64,000 nucleotides of DNA, taken from Salvelinus alpinus (Eukaryota; Chordata; Actinopteri; Salmoniformes; Salmonidae). Of the stretch, positions 38,206 to 49,911 are shown in pieces; position 1 is the stretch's first letter; every line of letters begins with the position of its first letter. Location of the stretch: contig NC_092122.1 of assembly GCF_045679555.1 (NCBI RefSeq), forward strand, positions 11,327,543 through 11,391,542, read 5' to 3'. The notes beneath the pieces were generated by a model. The model made no database searches. It worked only from the letters and a program-made list of their open reading frames with translations, and was not told the origin of the DNA. A program made the translations under genes and the position numbers.

Positions 38206-39057
38206 GCTCTGGTTGTACCCCAGCAGCACCAGGTCTGGTGCCTCAGCCTCTCTCCTGGTGTCAGGCTCGCTGGGCTGCCAGGCTACAGCCACCCCAGCAG
38301 CACCAGGTCTGGTGCTAGGAGTCAGCCTCAGCCTCTCTCCTGGTGTCAGGCTCGCTGGGTGGCCAGGCTACAGCCGCCCCAGCAGCACCAGGTCTGGTGC
38401 TAGGAGTCAGCCTCAGCCTCTCTCCTGGTGTCAGGCTCGCTGGGTGGCCAGGCTACAGCCGCCCCAGCGGCACCAGGTCTGGTGCTAGGAGTCAGCCTCA
38501 GCCTCTCTCCTGGAGTCAGGCTCGCTGGGCGGCCAGGCTACAGCCGCCCCAGCAGCACCAGGTCTGGTGCTAGGAGTCAGCCTCAGCCTCTCTCCTGGAG
38601 TCAGGCTCGCTGGGCTGCCAGGCTACAGCCGCCCCAGCAGCACCAAGTCTGGTGCTAGGAGTCAGCCTCAGCCTCTCTCCTGGTGTCAGGCTCGCTGGGC
38701 TGCCAGGCTACAGCCACCCCAGCAGCACCAGGTCTGGTGCTAGGAGTCAGCCTCAGCCTCTCTCCTGGTGTCAGGCTCGCTGGGCGGCCAGGCTACAGCC
38801 ACCCCAGCAGCACCAAGTCTGGTGCTAGGAGTCAGCCTCAGCCTCTCTCCTGGTGTCAGGCTCGCTGGGCGGCCAGGCTACAGCCGCCCCAGCAGCACCA
38901 GGTCTGGTGCTAGGAGTCAGCCTCAGCCTCTCTCCTGGTGTCAGGCTCGCTGGGCGGCCAGGCTACAGCCGCCCCAGCGGCACCAAGACTGGTGCTAGGA
39001 GTCAGCCTCAGCCTCTCTCCTGGTGTCAGGCTCGCTGGGTGGCCAGGCTACAGCCAC
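38206..39057 (+). repeat. 85-bp minisatellite, about 10 copies
   Basis: The unit contains CCCAGCAGCACCAGGTCTGG, TGCTAGGAGTCAGCCTCAGC, CTCTCTCCTGGTGTCAGGCT and CGCTGGGCGGCCAGGCTACA. It is GC-rich with the palindromic core CCAGGTCTGG. Single-base variants (GCGGCACCAAGAC, CTGGAGTCAGG) are shared by subsets of units. Confidence 0.95.
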
Positions 39058-39087
39058 ACAGCCCATGCATTATTGAGACTGAGCTTC

Positions 39088-39109
39088 GGGGGGGGGGGGG
39101 GGGGGGGGG
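39088..39109. repeat. G homopolymer, 22 bases
   Basis: Uninterrupted G run shortly after the 85-bp array. Confidence 0.95.
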
Positions 39110-39383
39110 TGGATTAGTCAGATATAACCTCAGAGGAGGAGAGAAAGAGAGAGGGATGACATGATGAGAATCACCCCTGGCCATTTAACTCCTTTAATTA
39201 AATCCTAGATGGAGAAGCCAGAGAGAGGAGAGAGAGAGGGAGGGTGGCGGAGAGGAAGAAAGTGACAAGAAGAAAGATGAAAATGAGTAAAGGTAGGGGG
39301 AAGAAAAAGACTGATCGGAATAGAGAGAATAGGAGAGAAAAAAGAGCCAGAGGGAAAATAAAGTGAGAGAGTGCTTGCCTCTT

Positions 39384-40097
<714 letters not shown>

Positions 40098-40107
40098 ACA
40101 CACTTCA

Positions 40108-40191
<84 letters not shown>

Positions 40192-40211
40192 ACACACACA
40201 CACACACTTCA

Positions 40212-40309
<98 letters not shown>

Positions 40310-40311
40310 CA

Positions 40312-40357
<46 letters not shown>

Positions 40358-40386
40358 ACTCACACACACACACACACACACACACA
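40098..40386. repeat. Compound (CA)n array with three CACTTCATCACA modules
   Basis: CA blocks are separated by CTTCAT at 40103, 40207 and 40307. The segment between the first two is about 104 bp and between the last two 100 bp, so the array seems to have grown by duplication of a roughly 100-bp block as well as by CA slippage. Confidence 0.93.
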
Positions 40387-41606
40387 TTTCCCTTCCAGCA
40401 GCTCTATACTCCACAGGTTTAATAGTGCTGGTGTTGTTATTGGAGTAGCAGAGAACATATTAGTCCTGACCCAGTAAAAGTTAACACAGGCCTGCTCATT
40501 AGAACTACCGTATTAAGGTTCTGTTTGAACCAAGCAGCACAAAGCTCACAGTAAGACACAATGTTCTGTATTAGCAAACAGAATGAAGCACATCACTCCT
40601 TCACTCCTCCGTTCCCTCGCTCCACCCCTCCATCCCTCCATTCTTCAGCTCGCCTGTAGGAGGGGTGTATAAATAGACCCTCATTAGAGGCAGCAACACA
40701 GATGGGTGGAGGGGGGATGAATCGGAGTCAGAGTGTATGAAAACACCCCTACACACATTGGTCAATATAATTCAAATACATACAATCCTGAACAAGAATT
40801 GAGTCATGCTAATGTGTTTGAAGCGATAACCTTCTTAGCTTCACAGGCCTTAGCCTTGTTCCCTCATGACTGCTCACTATCTCAGACATTGATAGTGTTT
40901 CACCAAAGAAATCCAGTGTCCAGCAGGTCATCTGTAGATGACATAGATGTTTCTCCTGGTCCTAACAGCTTTTACACTGTGTGGAGACATGGACTGGAGA
41001 CGAGAGTTCAGAGTAGAGGTCTGTCTGGAACTCAGGGAACATAACTGCTATATGGACTTGTACTGCTTGGAAAGATGGGGGTTTTAGGATTGGAGGAGAG
41101 GGGACAGAAAGAAAGAGACGGATGAAGTGTGATCAATAAACAAAGTAGGAAGACAGAAAAAGGGAGAGTGGGTAGAGGGAGGAAGACAGGGTAAGACCCA
41201 TCTACTCTATCCACTCCCCCACTCCAGTCCATCTCTGCTCCTCTGCTCCTCTTCCACCCCACTAGGCTGTAATAACCATGTCAGTGTCATCTGTAACATT
41301 ACCCTCTTCTCCTCCTGACCTTACCTCACTCCTTCTCTCCCTCCTTTGCCTCTTCTCCATTTATTCTACATCGACCCAGAAGACACATCGTACAATAAGC
41401 ATCATCATCATCATCTCCAGCCGCTGGTAAATAACATGTTGGGAGGATTGTTCAGTGGGCCTCCAATCAGCCAGGCAGCGTTCTGGGTGTGTGCTGTGAA
41501 TGTTCAGATGCACCTTGTCTTGAATTGGATAAATATGGCATGGCCGCTAATGTGATTTGATGGTCAGAATGACAGTGCGGCTAGTCCCTCTCTTCTTCTC
41601 CCCTCG

Positions 41607-41610
<4 letters not shown>
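40387..41610. other. Non-coding DNA, no gene seen
   Basis: Single-copy-looking sequence. No splice-bounded frame with protein-like features is seen on either strand. Confidence 0.55.

Positions 41611-41671
<61 letters not shown>
41611..41671. repeat. (CT)n microsatellite
   Basis: Pure CT, 61 bp. Confidence 0.97.
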
Positions 41672-41673
<2 letters not shown>

Positions 41674-41830
41674 GCTCTTTGTGAGATGGGTATTGAGCTG
41701 TTGTCCTTAGGCTGGATTCGATCAAACCTGCCATAGCAATGTTTACCTGGTCTTTTTGTTCACTAACTGTTGCCTGCACACACATTGTCTCATTCTGAAA
41801 AATGAAAGCAGTAAAACATGTATTTCACAC

Positions 41831-41935
41831 CATCATCATCGACATCATCATCATCATCGACAATCATCCTCATCATCGACAATCATCCTCATCATCATCG
41901 TCATCACCATCTTTGTCATCATCATCATCATGGGC
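41831..41935. repeat. (ATC)n imperfect trinucleotide array
   Basis: CATCAT runs with CGACAATCATCCTCATCAT interruptions. A SINE sits in its right part, and ATCATCACC continues after the SINE. Confidence 0.92.
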
Positions 41936-41937
41936 AT

Positions 41938-42167
41938 CAGGTAGCCTAGTGGTTAGAGCGTTGGGCCAGTAACCGAAAGGTTGCTGGATCGAATCCCCGA
42001 GCTGACAAGGCAAAAATCTGTTGTTCTGCCCCTGAGTAAGGCAGTTAACCCCACTTTTCCCCGGGCGCCGAAGACACCTCTCTGATTCAGAGGGGTTGGG
42101 TTAAATGCGGAAGACACATTTCAGTTGAATGCCTTCAGTTGTACAACTGACTAGGTATCCCCCTTTC
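41938..42167 (+). mobile_element. HpaI-type salmonid SINE inserted in the ATC array
   Basis: The head GTAGCCTAGTGGTTAGAGCG carries the A box, and GCTGGATCGAATCCCCGAGC the B box. The body has AAGGCAGTTAACCC, and the 3' part has GAGGGGTTGGGTTAAATGCG and ends in GTATCCCCCTTTC. Between GGGCGCCGAAGAC and ACCTCTCTGATTC it lacks a short segment present in longer relatives. Confidence 0.9.
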
Positions 42168-43114
42168 ATCATCACCACTCACACCCTATTGTCTTCTGCC
42201 ATTACAACCCTGAGTTCGTCCTATATCCTTGCAGTATTATACCCAGTCCACTCCAACCTCACTGAAATTACAGTCAAACTGGCAGTTCAAATTATAGGCT
42301 GTTTCCTACTTAGGAATATGCAGTAACTCAACCATTAAAGATTGTACAAGCAGTTAACCCAACCACAGTGATACCATACACCAGTTATTACAGCAGGCAG
42401 CCACAGTGGGCTTGGTAGTAGCAACATTACAGTGGCTACAAAAATGTGGGAGGTTTGTGTGACTGCTAGAGGTACAACTCAAATGCTGCTCCATCTCAAT
42501 AGAAGTGCTTGGTGTATTTTAAGAGTACTGTCGAGTTGAGTACGGACATTGTGGGCTATTTTATTATGCAGCGTTTATTGTGGTTTTAGTGATTGTGTTG
42601 TACAGCTGTTTAGGGCCCTGAGTTTTTCATAGCAATGTGATCTGACTAGGAGAAACTCAGGGCCCTAAGTACAGGTTCATGATTGAAGTCAGAAGATGAG
42701 GGGTTTCTGTATCCTAACATATCTACCTCTTATGTTCCTGGCCTGAAGTTGCTGTTTATCAGCATAGAAACACACTCCTCACCTCAGCCTCCTTTGAAAT
42801 GTATTAAGGACGCCTGCATGACTGAATGAATCTCTTTCACACACTCATTTTCTCATTCGCTCTGATTGAATGTGTTTTATCTATTCACAAAAGGCAGGGT
42901 GAGGAGAGAAGGAGAAGGAGACGGAGAGAGAGAGAGAGAGAGAGGAGGAGGGAGGTGTGGATGAGAGGTATTGTGGGAGGTGTCGTGGTGAAAGGGTCTC
43001 TCTCTCTTTCACTCTTTCTCTCACTCCGACTGTCTTCTGAACCATCTCATTAAACTCCTTTAAATGGATACAGTGACACTATCTCACCCCTGCCATCTCC
43101 GTGTCTTAGCCGTA
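42168..43114. other. Non-coding DNA with one strong hairpin
   Basis: No gene is recognised. A 16-bp perfect stem lies at 42610-42668, and a GA-rich tract at 42898-42950. Confidence 0.55.
42610..42668. repeat. Perfect 16-bp inverted repeat with 27-nt loop
   Basis: TTAGGGCCCTGAGTTT (42610-42625) and its exact complement AAACTCAGGGCCCTAA (42653-42668). A hairpin can form in DNA or RNA. Confidence 0.9.
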
Positions 43115-43135
43115 CCCCCCCCCCCCCCCCCCCCC
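43115..43135. repeat. C homopolymer, 21 bases
   Basis: Uninterrupted C run. Confidence 0.95.
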
Positions 43136-43492
43136 ACATAATATCTCTCCTCCACTGCTGGCCCCTGTCTCCAGCCCCATTCACTTGCTGCCATTCACTC
43201 CCTCGCAATAACAGCCACCTCCATAACCTAGATACTGTCAAGCCCTGATTCAAAAGGAATCTCCACGCGCAGACACAGACCACATCTCTGTAGCCTAGAT
43301 ATGGCCGGCATCTGTCCAAAGAGGTGGTCTTCTAGACGATTCTGGTTGAATGGTTTTTAGATAGGGGAAATGGGGGGAGGAGGGGGGTTGACGTATATAA
43401 TTAATTACTACCTCTTATTATTATTCATTCTGTCTCTGATTGATTTAAAGGCCATCAGCCAGACAAGTATATTGTTTGTGTGCCGGTTTGGA

Positions 43493-43557
43493 TGTGTGTG
43501 TGTGTGTGTGTACGTGCGTGTGTGCGTGCGTGCGTGCGCGTGTGCGTGCGTGCGTGC
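43493..43557. repeat. (GT/GC) alternating tract
   Basis: GTGTGT followed by GTGCGTGC variants. Strict purine-pyrimidine alternation. Confidence 0.9.
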
Positions 43558-43668
43558 GAGAAAGGGAGCGACAGAAAAGGGGAACTCCACTGTGACAGAG
43601 TGACACTGATACTCAGATGTTTCAATTTAAAATGTATATCAAACAAAAACCAATGATTACAAATTTAA

Positions 43669-44224
43669 ACAAACCATACCAGCTCTATGCACAAGAACTA
43701 CTTTCAACTATTTCCTCTGAGTATTTTACACAAACATATTTACTGGAAAAGCATCGCAGATGCAAAGTTTGGTAACAGAATGACGGCACAAACAACCGTC
43801 ATTCAACACGTGGCAAGTAGTCTATTGGTTAGATCACTGGGCTACTAACCTAGTCAAATCGCTGAGTCAACAAAGGACAAAACATGCCGATGTGCCCTCG
43901 AGCAAGACACTTAACCCTATTTACACCAGGGTCGCCGTTGAAGATGGCAGATCCTGGCCATGACCCCAGTCTCCGAGGGTGTCTTAGGGAGAGTTGGGAT
44001 ATGCAAAAAAAAATAAAAAATCCAATTCACACATGCGTATTAATACACACATGTACATGTGGGAAACAGGGCAAATAGAAGCACCCAGCAAATTATTATG
44101 ACAAACCGTCATTCTGTTACCAAACGTTGCATCTGCACTGTTCTTCAAGTAAATACGTTTTTTCAAAATGTTCAGTGTAAATTGTTCAAAAATAGTCCTT
44201 GTGCATAGAGTTGGTATGGTTTGT
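43669..44224. mobile_element. TTAA-flanked foldback MITE carrying a SINE
   Basis: The ends ACAAACCATACC and GGTATGGTTTGT are exact complements, with TTAA on both sides (43665-43668, 44225-44228). The arms remain similar inward for about 125 bp, ending near GGTAACAGAATGACGG and its complement CCGTCATTCTGTTACC. The loop is filled by a SINE (about 43806-44093). TTAA duplications are typical of piggyBac and Kolobok elements. No protein is encoded. Confidence 0.82.
43806..44093 (+). mobile_element. tRNA-derived SINE in the loop of the MITE
   Basis: The head GGCAAGTAGTCTATTGGTTA resembles the tRNA part of salmonid SINEs, followed by CTCGAGCAAGACACTTAACC. The 3' part has GAGAGTTGGGATATGCAAAA and an A-rich tract. 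Confidence 0.65.
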
Positions 44225-44228
44225 TTAA

Positions 44229-45424
44229 CTAGTTTGACACACTGAGGAATTGCCCAAATGTAAAGACGGGAGAGAGGTGAAGAGAATGTAGCAGGAGATG
44301 AAGATAGAGATGTGTTTAAAGGGTGAGGGTAGATGGATAAGAGAAAAGGAGTGGGAGAGATAATGAGAGGGTGATACAGAAAGAGAGAGAAAGAGAGAAT
44401 AAGGAGATAGAGACGATTTCCTATTCCATCAGACGCACTGTGGCTCATTCAATATATTCCCCAGGCAATTACCCAGGCCACCTGCTTTGTCTCTCCTATC
44501 ATTGTTTCCATCTCTAGCCCTCTTTCTCTCTCTCTCTCTCTCTCTCCGGTCTGTGCTGTGTGTCTGTGAAAACAGCAGCAGAGTAGTGTCTATGATGTAG
44601 AGGCAGTTCTAATGAGCTCAGCCTTGCATTCAGCAGGATTCCAGTGGTACGAGACGCCTCTCATCTCACACTGGTTCACTGGCTACGTTTAAACTTTTCA
44701 TTCTAATTAAATAAATGCCCGCAAACCGAAAGACACTTAATAATGTGTCCCAATAGTTTTAGATTGTCTTCTCCTGTTTGTCTCTTATCTCCTTCCTGCC
44801 ACCCATAGAAGAGGCCAAGGAGAGGAAGCCTCACAAGACTATTGGTACACAGCCACACTAAACCTCTTCCTAACCTCGACCCTAACCTCCTAACACAACC
44901 CCTATGACACACCAAATACTCTCCTGTTAACATGGTGAGGTGTACTGTATGTTGGAGGTGTTGTCTATGAGAGGTCATGTCCCAGCTGCCCAGGGGTCAG
45001 TGGGGGCTTGTGGGGGAGTGAATGGGGTTTGTTCATGGACAAATGAGTGTGCCATTTGAACACAGTGGGACTCACATTAAACCTCATTAAAGGCCCGTTG
45101 ATAAACCGCTCCAAATTACAGCCTAGGACAGTGCATCTGCCAGTATGGACAATTATATCTAGAGGCACTAACACACACGCATCCCTCCTACTCTCTCTCT
45201 CCTTCTCTCTCTCTCTCTCTCTCTCTGTGTATTTCACCCTTTCTGTCATTTTCTCTTCCGTTGTTTCTGTCTCTCTCTTTCTTATATCCTTTTCTGTCTT
45301 CCTCTCTCTGTCATTCATTCTCTCTCATTTCTCTATCTCTCTCTCTCTCTCTAAAAAGATAATATCTGTTGCTTTAATCTTCTGGTGTTTGTGATTTTAT
45401 ATCTTGCACTCTTTCTGTTCTTCA
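44229..45424. other. Non-coding DNA with CT-rich tracts
   Basis: CT tracts near 44520-44546 and 45190-45350. No gene is recognised. Confidence 0.55.
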
Positions 45425-45439
45425 CTTGTTCTCTCTCTC

Positions 45440-47208
45440 TTTCTCGCTCTCTCCTTCACTCTTTCCTCTCTCCGCACCTCTTGTTGTTTGTCCTCCGTTC
45501 TCGCTCTCTCCTTCACTCTTTCCTCTCTCCGCACCTCTTGTTGTTTGTCCTCCGTTCTCGCTCTCTCCTTCACTCTTTCCTCTCTCCGCACCTCTTGTTG
45601 TTTGTCCTCCGTTCTCGCTCTCTCCTTCACTCTTTCCTCTCTCCGCACCTCTTGTTGTTTGTCCTCCGTTCTCGCTCTCTCCTTCACTCTTTCCTCTCTC
45701 CGCACCTCTTGTTGTTTGTACTCCGTTCTCGCTCTCTCCTTCACTCTTTTCTCTCTCCGCACCTCTTGTTGTTTGTCCTCCGTTCTCGCTCTCTCCTTCA
45801 CTCTTTCCTCTCTCCGCACCTCTTGTTGTTTGTACTCCGTTCTCGCTCTCTCCTTCACTCTTTCCTCTCTCCGCACCTCTTGTTGTTTGTCCTCCGTTCT
45901 CGCTCTCTCCTTCACTCTTTCCTCTCTCCGCACCTCTTGTTGTTTGTCCTCCGTTCTCGCTCTCTCCTTCACTCTTTCCTCTCTCCGCACCTCTTGTTGT
46001 TTGTCCTCCGTTCTCGCTCTCTCCTTCACTCTTTCCTCTCTCCGCACCTCTTGTTGTTTGTCCTCCGTTCTCGCTCTCTCCTTCACTCTTTCCTCTCTCC
46101 GCACCTCTTGTTGTTTGTCCTCCGTTCCCGCTCTCTCCTTCACTCTTTCCTCTCTCCGCACCTCTTGTTGTTTGTCCTCCGTTCTCGCTCTCTCCTTCAC
46201 TCTTCCCTCTCTCCGCACCTCTTGTTGTTTGTCCTCCGTTCTCGCTCTCTCCTTCACTCTTACCTCTCTCCGCACCTCTTGTTGTTTGTCCTCCGTTCTC
46301 GCTCTCTCCTTCACTCTTACCTCTCTCCGCACCTCTTGTTGTTTGTCCTCCGTTCTCGCTCTCTCCTTCACTCTTTCCTCTCTCCGCACCTCTTGTTGTT
46401 TGTCCTCCGTTCTCGCTCTCTCCTTCACTCTTTCCTCTCTCCGCACCTCTTGTTGTTTGTCCTCCGTTCTCGCTCTCTCCTTCACTCTTTCCTCTCTCCG
46501 CACCTCTTGTTGTTTGTCCTCCGTTCTCGCTCTCTCCTTCACTCTTTCCTCTCTCCGCACCTCTTGTTGTTTGTCCTCCGTTCTCGCTCTCTCCTTCACT
46601 CTTACCTCTCTCCACTCCTCCTGTTGTTTGTTCTCCGTTCTCGCTCTCTCCTTCACTCTTACCTCTCTCCGCACCTCTTGTTGTTTGTCCTCCGTTCTCG
46701 CTCTCTCCTTCCCTCGTTCCTCTCTCCGCACCTCTTGTTGTTTGTCCTCCGTTCTCGCTCTCTCCTTCACTCTTACCTCTCTCCGCACCTCTTGTTGTTT
46801 GTCCTCCGTTCTCGCTCTCTCCTTCCCTCGTTCCTCTCTCCGCACCTCTTGTTGTTTGTCCTCCGTTCTCGCTCTCTCCTTCACTCTTACCTCTCTCCAC
46901 TCCTCCTGTTGTTTGTTCTCCGTTCTCGCTCTCTCCTTCACTCTTACCTCTCTCCGCACCTCTTGTTGTTTGTCCTCCGTTCTCGCTCTCTCCTTCCCTC
47001 GTTCCTCTCTCCGCACCTCTTGTTGTTTGTCCTCCGTTCTCGCTCTCTCCTTCACTCTTACCTCTCTCCGCACCTCTTGTTGTTTGTCCTCCGTTCTCGC
47101 TCTCTCCTTCCCTCGTTCCTCTCTCCGCACCTCTTGTTGTTTGTCCTCCGTTCTCGCTCTCTCCTTCACTCTTACCTCTCTCCACTCCTCCTGTTGTTTG
47201 TTCTCCCT
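45440..47208 (+). repeat. 57-bp minisatellite, about 31 copies, higher order at the right end
   Basis: The unit reads CGCTCTCTCCTTCACTCTTT, CCTCTCTCCGCACCTCTTGT, TGTTTGTCCTCCGTTCT. Because 57 is a multiple of three and the unit has few stop codons, five of the six frames stay open for 600 codons or more; none looks like a real protein. At 46.6-47.2 kb variant units repeat in a five-unit block (see findings). Confidence 0.96.
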
Positions 47209-49339
47209 TACTATTTCCACCACCGTGTGTTTGTTCTCCTAGGTTTTGGGTGTTGTTGATCCTTGACCTCATCATGAAAGATTCACGCAGTCATAATAAC
47301 ACTCAGGAATGTCACTCGCCTCCAATAAATGTTTGTACTCACTGACTCCACTCCTGTGTACACAGCGCTGGCCATCCTTCAGCCCTGCTGCTAAGCACAC
47401 ACACAGTGTACACACATGTATTTATTTTCAGAACTTGGGAAGGAATGACTCACCAGCTATCTGTCCCCTGGTATTCACCGGCCATACAGATCTACAGCAA
47501 AGTTTAGACTGGATGATTGTCAATGATTCATTCAGACTGACCCTTAATTTGTTTGACCTTTATCATGTCATATTTAGGATTGTAATCATCTGTGTGTGTG
47601 TTCACCTCTCTCCCAGAGATAAGCCTGCCTCACCCCCTGTGTGTATCTCTGGCCCCATAAAGCTGCCATGACGGATGTCCCTCTACCCCAGACTGTGTCC
47701 CCATGCTCCAAGTCCTATCAACAGATCTCAAACCTATTGTTTTGACCCCACAAACGTTGGCTTTATATGGATCAGGCCTGGTACCAGAGGGTTGTCAGGG
47801 CTTTAGTGACCTAGTGGTTGGTGCTATCGCCTGGTGTCCAGCTCTAGCTTTGTGACTAGGCTGTGCTGGGTGGGTTCACTTTCATCCTGTAAGAACCTGC
47901 TTCTACATGGTTTATACAAATGAAACATATATGCCATGAGACTGGCCTGGCTTATGCATGGTTCATACATTCAAGAGTGGGGTTACTTGTGTTCTCTTGG
48001 CGGGGATTGTACATGGAACCTTCGTATGGAACCTTTGTAACTGCTCTCCCTGTCTGATTTCAGGAGTTTACATTGCAATCAGGTATGTGTATTCTCACGT
48101 TTTCAGCATTGACAGTAATAGATAGATTCAGAACCCAAGGGGGACTTGGAAACCACTAAATTGGAAACCACTAAATTAGACACCCCTAATATAAGGTGTT
48201 GAGTTCACTGTTTCAGTAACTAACACTGGAACTTTAGAAGCACCAGTGGACATGTGCAGACTTTGGCTTTAGTTAAAGGAGTGGGACATATACAGCTGCC
48301 CTGGAGGCCTTAGAGAGGGAGACCAACACTGAAGTATCAAGGCCTATCGTAGGCCAGAGGCTTGCGATGATCAAGGCCTTTCATTGGCTGGCAGCTTTGT
48401 TGGATCAAGGCCTGCCATTTGCCAGCGGCTCGGTTGGATCGAGCTCCTTTGATTGGCCTGTAGCTTACTGGCTTGCAATGATAAAACACCACTGGTTTGC
48501 TCGAGGCTTGTTCAGAGCGAGCCCTGGTATTTGTATGTGTTTGCCTCTCACACAGAGACACACAGTTGTGGGCAGTTGTGGTGTGAGGGGAGACAGTGTA
48601 CCATGGCGTTTATGTAACATCTGCTTTCTATAGATGTCATGGTATAACAGGAAGTGCTTGAATAACGGAGGCTCCTATCCTCTGCTCCCTAGCAGATAAA
48701 GAGTCCCTTTGGCAGGGTGGCGTTTGCCAAAACCCTTTACACCCTCTCTCTCTCGCTCCCTCTAACTCCTCACGCCAACCAGAATACACACCATAGGAAT
48801 CCGTTACCATGGTTACCGGCAACAGCTCAGCAACGGCTTTGGCAACGGCACACTCTTTTTTTCTCCTTTTTTATTCCGCCATCTCTCTTTAGTCTTCTTT
48901 CTCCAGTCCTGCTCGCTCCCACTTTCATTCTCTCTATTTATCCTTTCTCTCGCTCTCTTTCTCTCTCTCTCTCTTTCTCTCTTTCTCTCTCTCTCTCCCT
49001 CTCTCTCACTCCCTCTCTCTCACTCCCTTTCTTCTCTCTAAGGTGTTTTAGTGTGGTGTACATTTCAGGGGTTATTTTCCCCTTAGTCTCATTGGACTCA
49101 TTAGTGTCCTATGCTGAGGCCCTGTCTGAGCTTAGAGCGCAGCAGAGCAGCAGAGCACACACACCTGTGTGTAAGTGAGCATAGGCGCATGCAACTGTGC
49201 GTTTGTGGCATGTGTGTGTGTATGTGTGTGTGTGACATGTTCCTACAGGGCCTCTCTGGCAGCCAGTAATTATTGGACCTCCAGGCACATGATGTTTATG
49301 GTTGATTACAGTGATCAAAGGACGGGTTATGGAGACTGT

Positions 49340-49341
<2 letters not shown>
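47209..49341. other. Non-coding DNA with short tandem repeats
   Basis: No gene is recognised. A diverged 34-bp repeat lies at 48335-48471 and a CT-rich tract at 48940-49040. A site close to the X-box pattern, GTTACCATGGTTAC, lies near 48804, with one mismatch to the consensus. Confidence 0.5.
48335..48471 (+). repeat. Diverged 34-bp tandem repeat, four copies
   Basis: Units start at 48335, 48369, 48403 and 48437 with (G/T)ATCAAGGCCT or GATCGAGCTCCT. Each contains a TTGGC/TTGCC-like block. Confidence 0.7.

Positions 49342-49384
<43 letters not shown>
49342..49384. repeat. (GT)n microsatellite
   Basis: Pure GT, 43 bp. Confidence 0.97.
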
Positions 49385-49386
<2 letters not shown>

Positions 49387-49802
49387 TGCATGCAAGACAG
49401 ACAGAGAGAGAGAAATGCAAGAAAGACCAAAGTTCTGAGAAAAGACTGTGTTTAGTCTAACCATGGAAACTTTATGTGAAAGGATAAATGAGTTAATTAA
49501 AGTGGATAGTCGGCAAGCTAGGTAACAAAAGCAGACAAGCAATGAGTAGCGAATCTTGGAAAGTGTGCAACGCTTAGTGTAACGCAGGAAGCAAACACAC
49601 AGGTTAGGGGTGGAACAGGTGAGTATAAATGTAGGTAATGACTAGATAGTGGAGGTGTTGAGAATATTTAGGTGTGGACGTCCTCCTGAACTTCAGCTAC
49701 ATAGTAAATATAGCTCAATGTAAAGAAACATGAACTTTCATAAATGAACACGGCTTTAATTTTACAAGCAAAAATCATTAGCTGTAAAGTAGGCCAAGGG
49801 GT
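49385..49802. other. Non-coding DNA, no gene seen
   Basis: Single-copy-looking AT-rich sequence. Confidence 0.5.
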
Positions 49803-49911
49803 TTCTTATGGCTGCATCCCGCTACCGGGATCGATATGACAGCAGCCAGTGAAAGTGCAGGGCGCCAAATTCAAACAACAGAAATCTCATAATTAAAATT
49901 CCTCAAACATA

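Noticed and set aside
41938..42010. tRNA gene
   Set aside because: The A and B boxes belong to a SINE head with a full SINE body after it; no acceptor stem closes.
45385..47345. Open frames of more than 600 codons on both strands
   Set aside because: They arise because the 57-bp unit is a multiple of three and contains few stop codons. The products are pure 19-residue repeats in five frames at once.
47785..47880. Possible SINE head (ACCTAGTGGTTGGTGCTATC)
   Set aside because: A short tRNA-like stretch is present but no B box, tail or target duplication is visible.
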